The translations under genes were made by a program, and so were the position numbers. Positions 8,409-17,186 of a stretch of 64,000 bases of DNA are shown in pieces (the first letter of the stretch is position 1; each line of letters starts with the position of its first letter). Below the pieces are notes generated by a model, which was not told where the DNA came from, did not search any database, and saw only the letters and a program-made list of their open reading frames with translations. The stretch is from Paenibacillus xylanilyticus. GTDB taxonomy: Bacteria > Bacillota > Bacilli > Paenibacillales > Paenibacillaceae. The stretch lies in contig NZ_JABMCB010000178.1 in assembly GCF_013359935.1 (NCBI RefSeq), positions 170,622 through 234,621 on the forward strand, in the 5' to 3' direction.

Positions 8409-8425
8409 TATCTCTGTGAGAGATA
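8409..8425. promoter_or_regulatory. LysR-type operator candidate (T-N11-A palindrome)
   Basis: TATCTCTGTGAGAGATA is a 17-base inverted repeat (TATCTC/GAGATA) lying between the divergent OYE and lysR genes, the usual place for a LysR recognition site. Confidence 0.55.
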
Positions 8426-8481
8426 TCATAAGGACTTCAATTTGGCTTTTCGGAGAAATCCCGCAATCAGGAGGATTACGT

Positions 8482-9345
8482 ATGGAATTATCAGATATCG
8501 ATATCATTCTCGCAGTCGGACGGTCAGGCAAAATCTCGCAAGCCGCCAAAGAATTAAACTATGCCCAATCCAATGTCACCACCCGCATCAAAAAGCTGGA
8601 GCAGGAATACCAGGTGCAGTTATTCAACCGCTTCCCCAAGGGTGTGGTCCCCACAGCCAAAGGAGAGCAGTTTATTGCATATGCCGCTCGCATCCGTAAC
8701 CTGCTGCATGATCTGGAACAGGATATGATGGATCCCGGGGAGCCTTCCGGAACACTGAAAATCGGGATTGTGGAGACGGCTGCGTCAAGCCGCTTCATGG
8801 AGATACTGAACGAATACCAGGTCACGTATCCGAAGGTTTCCATCTCACTGGTGAACGCCACTTCGCCCAAAGTGCTGCGTCACAAAATACAGGCATATGA
8901 GATTGATGGTGCGTTCATCAGCGGTGCCTGTGTTAAAGAAGGGTTGAAAGTGGAATACGAAATGCAGGATACGGTACACATTATTTCTAAACGTATGGAA
9001 ACCCCCACAGAGAGCCTATGCCAGGTCTCATGGGTGGTTTTCCCTCAGGGCTGTCCCTATCGTGAAATTACGGAAATGTTTTTGGAGGAAGAAGGGTTGT
9101 CTGCCCGCAATATGATCGAGGTCAGTACCATGGAGAACCTGCTCAGCTGTGTGGAGTCCGGGATTGCTTATACGATTATGCCTTGCAGTGTGATTCACAA
9201 GAAGCCGGAAGTGTACTCGGTACACGATCTGGCCGAAAAGTTCACCCACACTACAACCACCTTTGTTCGCGGGGAGGATCGGTATGTCAGCAGTGCTTTG
9301 GATCAATTCGTGAAACTGCTGAATCAGAAATGCATTACATTTTAA
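8482..9345 (+). CDS. LysR-family transcriptional regulator
   Basis: This 287-residue protein has the N-terminal LysR winged helix-turn-helix (about residues 1-60, GKISQAAKELNYAQSNVTTR) and a two-lobed periplasmic-binding-like effector domain (from about 90, GTLKIGIVETAA). The ATG at 8482 follows CAGGAGG at 8 nt; the longer frame from 8389 has no such site. It is divergent from the Old Yellow Enzyme gene, the likely target. Its effector is unknown. Confidence 0.9.
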   Translation: MELSDIDIILAVGRSGKISQAAKELNYAQSNVTTRIKKLEQEYQVQLFNRFPKGVVPTAKGEQFIAYAARIRNLLHDLEQDMMDPGEPSGTLKIGIVETAASSRFMEILNEYQVTYPKVSISLVNATSPKVLRHKIQAYEIDGAFISGACVKEGLKVEYEMQDTVHIISKRMETPTESLCQVSWVVFPQGCPYREITEMFLEEEGLSARNMIEVSTMENLLSCVESGIAYTIMPCSVIHKKPEVYSVHDLAEKFTHTTTTFVRGEDRYVSSALDQFVKLLNQKCITF

Positions 9346-9429
9346 TGTCCACGTTATACTTTCGTTAGAATTGGCCGTTATCCTTCGATTATGGATTTCA
9401 ACACATCATTCATACGGAGGATAATTAAT

Positions 9430-10851
9430 ATGAACCTGAAACATCATCTTATTCAAAAAACAGCCGTACTCGGTATGGCCCTCGCAATGATTACCGGCAC
9501 CGCTTCAGCGGCAGCTTCACCTATTGCCAAGGAACAGTGGGTCCAGGAGCATGCCCATGAGATTAAATCCCTGACATCGGATAATTATAGTGACCTGGCC
9601 TTCCTGAAGCCATTACTGCAGGACAAGAAAGTTGTTAGCCTTGGAGAGAACTTTCACCGGGTTGCCGAGTACAGTGCCATCAAAACGCGCATGATTAAAT
9701 TTTTACATGAAGAACTGGGCTATGACGTTATTGCCTTTGAGTCGGGCATGGGAGATGCAGCTGTTGCTTATGAACAAGGAGCGAATCTGACACCTGCCCA
9801 GATGATGGAGCTCTCCATTTTCCCAATCTGGCACTCACAGGAAACGCTTGGTCTCTACGAGTATGTGCAGGAACAGAGCAAAACGGATCACCCCCTGATT
9901 TTGGCCGGATACGACATGCAGTTCACGACCGGGTACTTAACGCAATTTATCAGTGACTGGATTGGAAGTATCGACCCCGAAAGAGGTAAAGAGTACTATG
10001 CTTTTGAGATGCAGGGCATCACGGATCTGTACGCCGTCCTTAATACGTATGGAATCGACAGCGACAACAATCCGGAGTTCAAAGCGGCCATCCATCAAGT
10101 GAAGGATACCTATACGCCGCAATATGAGAAATTGGTTCAATGGATCAACGAACACAAACCGGAGCTGGTTAAGTCATTCCCGGACAACCCGAAACTGGCT
10201 GACATGATGATCCGCGTCCTGAATGACCGGACCAAATTCATGGAGATGGCAGCCTACGATACACGGGAGAGCTACGAGTTCCGCGATCGTGCCATGGCGG
10301 ACAATCTGGAATGGCTGATGGACGTGATGTATCCGGACAAAAAGTTCATTCTCTGGGCTCATAATGACCACCTCGCCAAGAGCACATCGACCATCCTTAA
10401 TCCCCCGATTGGAGAAAGCGATGGAAATTCCGACCTTTGGCAATCCAGCTTCAAGAGCATGGGCGAAATAATGCATGAAAAACTGCAGGACGACATGTAT
10501 GTGATTGGACTCTATATGAACGAAGGGCAAGCGAGCGAGATTTCCACAGGCAAAACGTTTGATATCTCTCCCATGCCTCGTGGCAGCCTGGAGTATACGC
10601 TGATGAAGTCTGGTTACCGTAATACATATATTGATCTCTCCGAAGCTATAGACGCTACAAGTGCTGCATCTTGGTTGTCCCGCCCAGTCTTCGCTGCCGA
10701 GGATGGCATGGTGGATGAAGTGATTCATCCGATGTCGATGAACTTTATCCCTGCAGAACAATACGATGGCATTCTGTTAATTGATAAGGTCAAGGCACCA
10801 ACGACCACTTATAAAGGCGGATTCAAAGACCAAGCGCAGCAGCAAAAGTAA
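9430..10851 (+). CDS. secreted erythromycin-esterase-like protein
   Basis: This 473-residue protein has a signal peptide (about residues 1-28, cut near ASA-AAS). The mature part matches the erythromycin-esterase-like fold: SLGENFHRVAEY replaces the usual GExxHG motif, followed by DVIAFESGMGD, LAGYDMQ and the late block FILWAHNDHLAKS. Classical Ere enzymes hydrolyse macrolide lactones, but many Bacillota homologues have no shown resistance role and are called succinoglycan-biosynthesis-like, so the substrate is uncertain. The start is the ATG at 9430, after GGAGG. A terminator follows. Confidence 0.8.
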   Translation: MNLKHHLIQKTAVLGMALAMITGTASAAASPIAKEQWVQEHAHEIKSLTSDNYSDLAFLKPLLQDKKVVSLGENFHRVAEYSAIKTRMIKFLHEELGYDVIAFESGMGDAAVAYEQGANLTPAQMMELSIFPIWHSQETLGLYEYVQEQSKTDHPLILAGYDMQFTTGYLTQFISDWIGSIDPERGKEYYAFEMQGITDLYAVLNTYGIDSDNNPEFKAAIHQVKDTYTPQYEKLVQWINEHKPELVKSFPDNPKLADMMIRVLNDRTKFMEMAAYDTRESYEFRDRAMADNLEWLMDVMYPDKKFILWAHNDHLAKSTSTILNPPIGESDGNSDLWQSSFKSMGEIMHEKLQDDMYVIGLYMNEGQASEISTGKTFDISPMPRGSLEYTLMKSGYRNTYIDLSEAIDATSAASWLSRPVFAAEDGMVDEVIHPMSMNFIPAEQYDGILLIDKVKAPTTTYKGGFKDQAQQQK

Positions 10852-10874
10852 TCCCTTAACGCTGTGCATCTATC

Positions 10875-10918
10875 AAAAAAGGCAGGATCCCATTTGGGAT
10901 GCCTGCCTTTTTTTTGCT
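10875..10918 (+). terminator. rho-independent terminator
   Basis: GGCAGGATCCC pairs imperfectly with GGGATGCCTGCC and is followed by eight T's. Confidence 0.85.
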
Positions 10919-10966
10919 TCTGTTAAGGAGCTATATCACTTGCCTAAATTCAAGGTAATCACTGAT

Positions 10967-12073
10967 TTACCCGCGCAATCTCCGGGCACTCAGTGCATGA
11001 TGACCTTGTTGCAGAAAGGTGCTTCGTGTATTCTTCATCAGCTCAATCCGGCGTTCGGCCAGACGGTCTGCGGCAATATAAGTGGCGATGCCTTCGGTAC
11101 GGGACGTTTCGAAGATTTTCTCCAAACTGGCGTAGATCTCTCCGATCTTGCTCCACGCACGCTCTGCATTGTATCCATTCAATTCATCTGCGATGTTGAT
11201 GACTCCGCCCGCATTAATCACATAGTCCGGAGCGTATACGATGCCCATCTCATGCAGTTTGTCTCCATGTCGGGTCTCCAGCAGCTGATTGTTGGCACAC
11301 CCTGCAACCACTTTGGCTTTGAGTGTTTTAAGCGTATCATCATTAATCGTTCCACCAAGGGCGCACGGTGCATAGATGTCACATTCCACGCCCGTAATGT
11401 CCGCCGGATCTACAGCCGCTGCACCGAAGCGATCCACTGCCTGCTTCACGGAATCCTTGTGAATATCCGTCACAATCAAGCGGGCACCTTCCTCGTACAA
11501 ATATTTGCACAGACTCATGGCCACGTTTCCGACGCCTTGAACGGCGACCGTTTTGCCTTCCAGCAGATCCGTGCCAAATGCTTCTTTGGCTGCCGCCTTC
11601 ATCCCCCGATATACTCCCCATGCTGTTGCTGGAGACGGGTTCCCCGACGAACCGTAGCTTGGGGATATGCCTGTTACATAATCGGTCTCCTGATAGATCA
11701 GGTTCATGTCTTCTTCCGAAGTTCCCACATCTTCTGCAGTTACATAACGTCCGTTCAGACCTTGAATATATCTTCCGAATGCACGGAACATGGCCTCATT
11801 CTTGTCACGGCGCGGATCGCCAATAATAACGGCTTTACCGCCGCCAAAATTCAAGCCGGATACGGCATTTTTATATGTCATCCCCCGCGAAAGGCGCAGT
11901 GCGTCTTCGATGGCAGCCTCTTCTGAAGCATACGTCCACATCCGAGTGCCGCCCAGTGCAGGGCCAAGTGTTGTATCGTGAATGGCGATAATCGCCTTTA
12001 ACCCGGAAGCTTTGTCCTGACACAGGACCAGTTCCTCATAATCATGGTGTTCCATTACTTCAAACCAACTCAT
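10967..12073 (-). CDS. ldh: leucine dehydrogenase (Glu/Leu/Phe/Val dehydrogenase family)
   Basis: This 368-residue cytosolic enzyme oxidatively deaminates leucine, valine and isoleucine to branched 2-oxo acids with NAD+. The N-terminus closely resembles Bacillus/Geobacillus leucine dehydrogenases ([14 protein letters not shown], then [19 protein letters not shown]). K68 and K80 (in SGLNFGGGK) are the expected substrate-binding and catalytic lysines. The Rossmann motif GVGNVA lies at about 180-185. The ATG follows GGAGGAGACGG. In Bacillus the homologue (bcd/yqiT) sits in the bkd operon; here it stands alone. The symbol follows common usage for leucine dehydrogenase. Confidence 0.92.
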   Translation of the reverse strand: MSWFEVMEHHDYEELVLCQDKASGLKAIIAIHDTTLGPALGGTRMWTYASEEAAIEDALRLSRGMTYKNAVSGLNFGGGKAVIIGDPRRDKNEAMFRAFGRYIQGLNGRYVTAEDVGTSEEDMNLIYQETDYVTGISPSYGSSGNPSPATAWGVYRGMKAAAKEAFGTDLLEGKTVAVQGVGNVAMSLCKYLYEEGARLIVTDIHKDSVKQAVDRFGAAAVDPADITGVECDIYAPCALGGTINDDTLKTLKAKVVAGCANNQLLETRHGDKLHEMGIVYAPDYVINAGGVINIADELNGYNAERAWSKIGEIYASLEKIFETSRTEGIATYIAADRLAERRIELMKNTRSTFLQQGHHALSARRLRG

Positions 12074-12227
12074 GTTTCACCGTCTCCTCCAACCATTTTT
12101 GCGGGCAATTCGCAAGGTTTCTTTATTTTTGCCATCCTCTATTGTACCTAGATAAGCCAAGAATGTGCAAAATCACATCACTATGTAAGAGTCGCTTTTT
12201 GCAAAAAGCGTTCATTTTCGAGCAGCA

Positions 12228-12857
12228 TTAATGGAGCGTCTCGACCACGTTGATTGGATGCAAATCCCCTTCTACGGCAAAAGATGCCTGTCCGGTCTCC
12301 TCGGAAACCACGAGCACAACGGCATCCGTCAGTTCACTCAGCCCCAGTGCGGCCCGATGACGCGTTCCGATTTTACGTTCCCCTGCTACAGCCTGTGACA
12401 GTGGAAGGACATTGCCTGCAGAGACGATCTGGTTGCCACGGATCAGAACCGCTCCATCATGCAGAGGCGCACCCGGAATAAATAGTGATTCAAGCAGTGC
12501 ATGAGTAACTTTTGCATCAATCACAACGCCTGAATGAATAATAGGGTCAAGAGGCACCTCGCGTTCAATGACAATAAGAGCACCATATCTTCGATCGGAC
12601 AGATGCTGTACACTAGCGGTCAGCTCAGCAAACTTCTCGGTGAAGGGAGACAGGTAACAATCCAGATAAAAAGAAGAAGCAAGTACCTCAATCTGCTTGA
12701 TCTCGGTCCGAATCTCGGCGAACTGCCCCAGCAGACAGACACTGTCATTGTCAAAACGGGATAACGTCAGATTCATCCGATCCGCTACACGATGCAGATC
12801 TTCCTTTAGCCTTTGTCTCATGGACGAGCTATCACAATCTGCTTGCCGGTTCATCAT
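12228..12857 (-). CDS. cdaS: diadenylate cyclase, sporulation-type CdaS
   Basis: This 209-residue protein makes c-di-AMP from two ATP. The DisA_N catalytic domain covers about residues 75-200 with both signature motifs: DGA at 134-136 and RHR at 166-168. The first 65 residues are two long helices and there is no membrane segment, which separates CdaS from membrane-bound CdaA and from the longer DisA. B. subtilis CdaS is 207 aa and acts in the forespore, affecting germination; by homology a sporulation role is likely. The ATG at 12857 follows GGGGGAGG at 6 nt. The 18-base palindrome CGCTTTTTGCAAAAAGCG lies just downstream and may help end the transcript. Confidence 0.88.
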   Translation of the reverse strand: MMNRQADCDSSSMRQRLKEDLHRVADRMNLTLSRFDNDSVCLLGQFAEIRTEIKQIEVLASSFYLDCYLSPFTEKFAELTASVQHLSDRRYGALIVIEREVPLDPIIHSGVVIDAKVTHALLESLFIPGAPLHDGAVLIRGNQIVSAGNVLPLSQAVAGERKIGTRHRAALGLSELTDAVVLVVSEETGQASFAVEGDLHPINVVETLH

Positions 12858-12966
12858 TCGGAGCCTCCCCCTTCTATTCTGCATGCCAACATAGTTAACC
12901 TATACATTTCCCCTGGCAATGTTCATTTATACCAAAAGAAATTCACCGTTCACTATGCTGTGCACA

Positions 12967-13009
12967 GAAAAAGCCTGTCTGCAACGTTACCGCTACAAAC
13001 AGGCTTCAA
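12967..13009 (-). terminator. rho-independent terminator of secreted OB-fold gene
   Basis: On the minus strand AAGCCTGTTTG pairs with CAGACAGGCTT and is followed by T's. Confidence 0.75.
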
Positions 13010-13048
13010 TCCAAAAATCCTTTACTCACAACGTTGAGATGTTAGAAA

Positions 13049-14626
13049 TTATGGAGTAACTGCGCCATAAGATCCTTTCCTGAACGTAGCTGGATCATAC
13101 CATTTGTACCCTGCAGCCGGAGCTGACCATGGCTCGAGCTGCGGTTCTGTAGATGCAGCCGGAGCTTCGATGGCAAGCAGGCTTGTCGGTGTGTCTAATG
13201 TCAGACCAGACACCTGTGACAGGCTCGTATAGCTTTCTTTTACCGCGAGCCATTTCACGGTATTGACGAGGAACGTGGCATCATCAGCCTCTTTGAATCC
13301 GTCATAGGTCTTTTTGGAAGCACCCGTTTCTTCACGCAAATACTTCGGAGTCGCATCTTCCACAGGAGAGGAATCACCAATGAATGCTGCCTTGCCTGCA
13401 CCTACCTTGGCTATGGCTGCATATGCACCTTCAGCACGTCCGCCGCCATTGTATACGCCCTGATCGACCGCGTTGCCCCATTTGGACACACCGCTTGGAA
13501 CATAGACCAATCCTTTGGCCTTGTTTGGATCAATAACAGCCACCGTGGATCCTGCGTGCATTGCTACTGCATTCACTCCGCTTGTAATTCCAAATGACTG
13601 TGACGGAGCAACGATATCCGTGGCATTCACATCACCAAGTGCGTTGTAGCGGAAACGGATGCCGAAGTTTGTTGCCAGCCAGTCCGAGCTAGTAACCCCC
13701 TGCATGGCTGGGGATTCGGCTTCTGCCGAAGACATCCCCTTAGCCGGGTTCAGGAATGCCCCGCGACGATATCCGTTAAATACTTCGGAGGAGTCCCAGC
13801 GGTTTTTGTTGCGGTCTGCATTATAGTGATCAGAGATGAAGAACACGCTGCCGCCATTCTGTACGTATTGCAGCAGTGCAGCCTGCTCTGTCGCTTTGAA
13901 TGGCACGTTGGCTTCGCCAATAACGAAGACATCATAATCTTTTAATTTAGTATAGGTAATGGCCTGCTCACCGAATGTATACGGGATGCTGCGTTCCAGC
14001 TGATCCACGGCAAAGCCTGCGTTTCGCAAACCATTTGCAAAGTCCGAAAATGCTCCATCAATGATCCAGTCCGCAGCTCCGGCAGTTTGGGCATGGGTGT
14101 TGTCGAACAATACTTTTTTGCCTGTGCCATCGGGCAGCGTCGTGCCAGGGTTCGGTTCGGGATCAGGGTCTGGATTGGTTGTTCCGGAAGAAAGGGAGAT
14201 GGAAGTTGGATTTTTGAGTCCTGCATAACTGTTGTAAGCACCAAGTGATCCGGTTACGATGACCTTCTTGCCTACGAGACCCGGATTGGTAGCCAGTCCA
14301 TATTGCGAGCGAAATGATGAGGAAACTTGCACATCCAATAATTTAGCGTTTGCCTTCTCTGAAGGGGAATCCGCAATCAGAAAGTTAAAATCATTGGCGT
14401 AAGGAGACGTAAACTTGGCTGTAAGCGAACCGGTGGCATGACCAACAATATAACCTTCGACAGTCGCCGTTCCTCCACCGCTCTGAGCAGCAATAGCCTG
14501 AGATACGGTAAGTGGTGCTGCTGCAGCCTGTACCGGACTCTGTAAACCTGGCCCAAGCAATGCAGTTGTCATCATCATGAAGACCAGGAATGCCCCGATC
14601 CAGTGCTGCCATAACGCCTTCTTCAT
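13049..14626 (-). CDS. secreted protein: OB-fold (DUF6359-like) plus GATase-like domain
   Basis: This 525-residue exported protein has a signal peptide (about 1-35, ending VQAAAA). A nucleic-acid-binding-type OB domain (about 38-150: LTVSQAIAAQSGGGTATVEGYIVG in two parts, then GLVGKKVIVTGSL) resembles those in YhcR-like extracellular nucleases. A proline/aspartate-rich linker (NPDPDPEPNPG) leads to a domain starting KKVLFDNTHAQTAGAADW that reads like the DUF4350/GldG glutamine-amidotransferase-like fold (YDVFVIGEAN, NGGSVFFISDHY). No nuclease motif was recognised. The ATG at 14626 follows GGAGAAGGAG. Function is unknown. Confidence 0.7.
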   Translation of the reverse strand: MKKALWQHWIGAFLVFMMMTTALLGPGLQSPVQAAAAPLTVSQAIAAQSGGGTATVEGYIVGHATGSLTAKFTSPYANDFNFLIADSPSEKANAKLLDVQVSSSFRSQYGLATNPGLVGKKVIVTGSLGAYNSYAGLKNPTSISLSSGTTNPDPDPEPNPGTTLPDGTGKKVLFDNTHAQTAGAADWIIDGAFSDFANGLRNAGFAVDQLERSIPYTFGEQAITYTKLKDYDVFVIGEANVPFKATEQAALLQYVQNGGSVFFISDHYNADRNKNRWDSSEVFNGYRRGAFLNPAKGMSSAEAESPAMQGVTSSDWLATNFGIRFRYNALGDVNATDIVAPSQSFGITSGVNAVAMHAGSTVAVIDPNKAKGLVYVPSGVSKWGNAVDQGVYNGGGRAEGAYAAIAKVGAGKAAFIGDSSPVEDATPKYLREETGASKKTYDGFKEADDATFLVNTVKWLAVKESYTSLSQVSGLTLDTPTSLLAIEAPAASTEPQLEPWSAPAAGYKWYDPATFRKGSYGAVTP

Positions 14627-14793
14627 GTTCTCCTTCTCCTCCTCGGATTTACCTTTTAATGGGTTGTCCATTTTAATTTAATCTTTCATATGATGAATTC
14701 CTCTTTGTTTATGTAAAATTTTTGAAAAAAGTTTGCTGCATAATTAACCTGCCCATACTATTTACCAAACACATGATAAAGGAGACACATACC

Positions 14794-15084
14794 ATGAAGT
14801 TTATCTTTTTGCTGCTTCTGATCATCGTCCCTCTGATGATGGTATTTCTTGCTCTTCGTTCCCGGATGGTGGAGCGGCTGTTTCATGTCCTGGCTCTCCT
14901 CTGTTTCTATAGTGCAGCCACGGTCATTGCCGGAGATGTGTATGCCACCAATGCACATATGACCACCTTTACCACTGAAATTCACCATTTTTTGCTGAAT
15001 GGCTGGTTCCTTTATCCGTCTGCTTATCTGGGTGTATACATCCCATATCTGTTATGGATGGGCCTCTTCTCGAAAAAAAATTAA
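14794..15084 (+). CDS. small membrane protein, unknown function
   Basis: This 96-residue protein has three probable membrane segments (about residues 2-20, 32-50 and 66-88) and few charged residues outside them. I recognise no family. The ATG at 14794 follows AAGGAGA at 9 nt; a longer frame from 14722 has no site. It is divergent from the secreted OB-fold gene and lies upstream of the Fur-box gene. Confidence 0.65.
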   Translation: MKFIFLLLLIIVPLMMVFLALRSRMVERLFHVLALLCFYSAATVIAGDVYATNAHMTTFTTEIHHFLLNGWFLYPSAYLGVYIPYLLWMGLFSKKN

Positions 15085-15104
15085 GGCAAATCAGTGACTC
15101 GGCA

Positions 15105-15159
15105 TTGATTTTTGGTTGAATTCATAGCATAATAAACTTATACGTGATAATGATTATCA
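15105..15159 (+). promoter_or_regulatory. promoter with perfect Fur box
   Basis: TTGATT (15105-15110), 17 nt and CATAAT (15128-15133) form a sigma-A-like promoter. Just downstream, 15145-15159 reads TGATAATGATTATCA, an exact match to the Bacillus 7-1-7 Fur consensus TGATAATNATTATCA. Binding there would block transcription of the small gene at 15236 under iron-replete conditions. Confidence 0.85.
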
Positions 15160-15235
15160 TTCTTGATCTTGTCTCTCATTCCAATCAACTTTACATGAAT
15201 TTTCGATCATATAGCTAAAGGGGAACGAACATCAT

Positions 15236-15391
15236 ATGAATACAACTCTGCAAAAAGCATCACTGCAGCTCGACGATTATCTGGATCTTCTGAACCTGGC
15301 AACAACCCTGGGTGATACGAAGTGGCAAAAAGAAATCATTCGCAAGCTGGCTTATACTTATCCTGCCGTTCAATGTAAACAACCACAATAA
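15236..15391 (+). CDS. Fur-box-controlled 51-aa protein, unknown function
   Basis: A 51-residue ORF begins MNTTLQKASLQLDDYLDLLN and continues with a second amphipathic helix (DTKWQKEIIRKLAYTY), ending in CKQPQ. It looks like a helical hairpin; there is no signal peptide or membrane segment. An AAAGGGGAA site precedes the ATG, at a somewhat long distance. A perfect Fur box lies 77 nt upstream of the start and a strong hairpin terminator follows, so it is a stand-alone iron-starvation transcript. B. subtilis has small Fur-regulated proteins (FbpA/B/C) that work with the sRNA FsrA; this sequence does not obviously match them, so a similar role is only a hypothesis. Confidence 0.65.
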   Translation: MNTTLQKASLQLDDYLDLLNLATTLGDTKWQKEIIRKLAYTYPAVQCKQPQ

Positions 15392-15402
15392 CATATCGAT
15401 GT

Positions 15403-15457
15403 TAAATGGCTCATGACAGATTCAGATCTGAATCTATCGTGGGTTATTTTTTTGTTT
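15403..15457 (+). terminator. terminator of the Fur-box gene
   Basis: An 18-base perfect palindrome AGATTCAGATCTGAATCT is extended by GGCTCATGA pairing with TCGTGGGTT through G-U pairs, then ATTTTTTT. Confidence 0.75.
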
Positions 15458-15518
15458 CAATCGTGATCTGGATACAGGTAGAATGGACTTAATCATGGAC
15501 CCGGGGAGAGTGAATGAC

Positions 15519-16061
15519 ATGCAAGCGGAGACAGAACGGCTGACCCTGCGAGAAATTCGCATAGACGACTGGGAAAGCATACATACGTACACCATATCAC
15601 CTGAAGTAACCAGGTATACGGCATGGGGACCCAACACGGAACAAGATACCACGGCTTACATTGAACAGGTTTTGCTAACACAACAGGATGAGCCAAGAAA
15701 CCAATTCGACCTTGCGGTCTGCCTGAAAACAGATGGTACGCTGGTAGGCAGCGTAGGCATATACACGGAAGGCACCAATGCGGAGATGGGTTATGTGATG
15801 AATCCAACGTATCAGGGGAGAGGCTACGCTGCCGAAGCGAGCCTGGCATTGCTCGGTTTGGGTTTTAACACACTCGGTGTGCATCGAATCTATGCCAAAT
15901 GTCGGCCGAACAACAAGGCATCGGAGAAAGTGATGCAGAAGATCGGCATGCAGTATGAAGGAATGATGCGGGAGCACTGGTTTTACAAGGGAGAATTTCA
16001 CGATTCGTTGGTCTATTCGATCCTCGCCAGGGAATATGCGAGCCTAGTTCGTCAAGATTAA
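15519..16061 (+). CDS. GNAT-family N-acetyltransferase (RimJ/RimL-like)
   Basis: This 180-residue protein begins ETERLTLREIRIDDW, the usual start of RimJ/RimL-type GNAT enzymes, and carries the acetyl-CoA-binding block YQGRGYAAEASLALLGLGF (about 104-122) and the later HRIYAKCRPNNKASEKVMQK. It transfers an acetyl group from acetyl-CoA to an amine, possibly a protein N-terminus or small molecule; the substrate is unknown. The ATG at 15519 follows GGGGAGAG at 8 nt. Confidence 0.88.
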   Translation: MQAETERLTLREIRIDDWESIHTYTISPEVTRYTAWGPNTEQDTTAYIEQVLLTQQDEPRNQFDLAVCLKTDGTLVGSVGIYTEGTNAEMGYVMNPTYQGRGYAAEASLALLGLGFNTLGVHRIYAKCRPNNKASEKVMQKIGMQYEGMMREHWFYKGEFHDSLVYSILAREYASLVRQD

Positions 16062-16067
16062 AGCACT

Positions 16068-16112
16068 TAAAAAAGCTGATATCGGTTGATACCGATATCA
16101 GCTTTTTTATCT
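16068..16112. terminator. terminator after GNAT gene
   Basis: AAAAAAGCTGATATCGG and its exact complement flank a 6-nt loop, with T's after; usable in both directions. Confidence 0.9.
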
Positions 16113-16170
16113 CCGTAACGACCCCAATCGCCAATGAAGATTTAATATATGGATCGAAAACTCTGGCGAA

Positions 16171-16947
16171 CTAAAGCCGGCATAACTCCGCTGGGCAGCT
16201 TGGGAATGTGGGACACCCACACATACAGCGCAGGGCTGCCAGATCACGAATCATCAATTTGCCATCCAGTGTGTCCAGCGTACCCTGTTCCTTCCATGCT
16301 CCCAGCATCCGTGTCACACTCTCCCGAGTAGCTCCAATCATCTCCGCAAGCTCCGTATGATTCAATTTCATCTCGAGTACGATCCCCTCAGGAGTGATTT
16401 TGCCATACGAGTTGCTGGCACGGATCAGTGTCGAAGCCAGAGCTCCAGCCTTGCCATAGAGCAGCAGATCCCGGAAACGCGATTGAGTAATGCGCTGTGA
16501 AAGTGCCATCCACTGCAGGAATTTCAAGGCAAGGTCTCCATGTTTACTAAGCACACTTTCCAGATCACTGAGCGAGATGATTGCAAGTTCACCTTTCTCC
16601 GTCATCTCGGCACTATAGCTATGATTCAGCCCGCCAATACCGCCGAACTCACCGATGAGATCCCCTTTTTGCTGAATCGAGAGAATGATTTCCTTGCCGT
16701 CCTCCGTCGATTTGGTCATTTTCACGCGCCCCGAACGAATGTAGTACAGATATCCGGCTTCATCACCTTCCAGAAAGAGACTATACCCCGACTTCACCCG
16801 TTTAGGCTGCATTTTGGCCTCAATCCAGGCCCACTGTTCAGCTGTTACGAACGAAAGTATTCCGCCTGTCTCCCGTGTCATCTTGCTTCCCTCCGCCTGT
16901 TCCCGTTCTGTCGCTTGGGTTGTTCTTTCTATAAATACCGTACCCAT
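16171..16947 (-). CDS. fnr: Crp/Fnr-family oxygen regulator (Fnr)
   Basis: This 258-residue protein has a cyclic-nucleotide-binding-type beta barrel (about 30-145, GDLIGEFGG) and a C-terminal winged HTH (about 170-235, ELAEMIGATRESVTRMLG). The tail is cysteine-rich: C241, C243, C245, C251 and C256. Bacillus Fnr likewise carries its [4Fe-4S] cysteines at the C-terminus, unlike E. coli Fnr, so an oxygen-sensing Fe-S regulator is likely. The ATG at 16947 follows GAGGGGG at 8 nt. It is divergent from an NreABC-like set, with a perfect FNR box between. Confidence 0.85.
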   Translation of the reverse strand: MGTVFIERTTQATEREQAEGSKMTRETGGILSFVTAEQWAWIEAKMQPKRVKSGYSLFLEGDEAGYLYYIRSGRVKMTKSTEDGKEIILSIQQKGDLIGEFGGIGGLNHSYSAEMTEKGELAIISLSDLESVLSKHGDLALKFLQWMALSQRITQSRFRDLLLYGKAGALASTLIRASNSYGKITPEGIVLEMKLNHTELAEMIGATRESVTRMLGAWKEQGTLDTLDGKLMIRDLAALRCMCGCPTFPSCPAELCRL

Positions 16948-17008
16948 TTGTTCGTCCCCCTCGTGTTTCCTTATGAATCTATCTTATCGCGAAACCGGCG
17001 GGAACGTT

Positions 17009-17026
17009 ATCGGGGGATTACCTGAA
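17009..17026 (+). repeat. regulatory repeat copy 1 (ATCGGGGGATTACCTGAA)
   Basis: An 18-base motif found again at 17169-17186 with one change. It lies in the 375-nt region between fnr and nreA and may be a binding site for the NreC-like regulator. A partial copy (TCCCTGAATT) lies at 17041. Confidence 0.55.
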
Positions 17027-17053
17027 CCTGGCTGATAAATTCCCTGAATTTGC

Positions 17054-17069
17054 TGTGAGAAAAGTCACA
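17054..17069. promoter_or_regulatory. FNR/CRP box, perfect TGTGA-N6-TCACA
   Basis: TGTGAGAAAAGTCACA is an exact palindromic Fnr site in the divergent fnr/nreA upstream region. It could control fnr, nreABC or both. Besides this box and the two 18-base repeats I see nothing else in 16948-17322. Confidence 0.85.
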
Positions 17070-17168
17070 TCCTATGATGGCATACTCATGTTGTCATGTA
17101 GTAAAGCTCTTGCTGCATAAGGATTGAGGGCCGTCTGTTAACCAAGATCAGTACATTGCAGAACCGAA

Positions 17169-17186
17169 ATCGGGGGATTCCCTGAA
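17169..17186 (+). repeat. regulatory repeat copy 2 (ATCGGGGGATTCCCTGAA)
   Basis: This second copy of the 17009-17026 motif differs at one base (A to C) and lies on the same strand, 160 nt downstream. Confidence 0.55.

Noticed and set aside
10781..11926. Long open frame on the plus strand opposite leucine dehydrogenase
   Set aside because: The minus strand carries an unmistakable enzyme with catalytic lysines; the plus frame has no domain or ribosome binding site.
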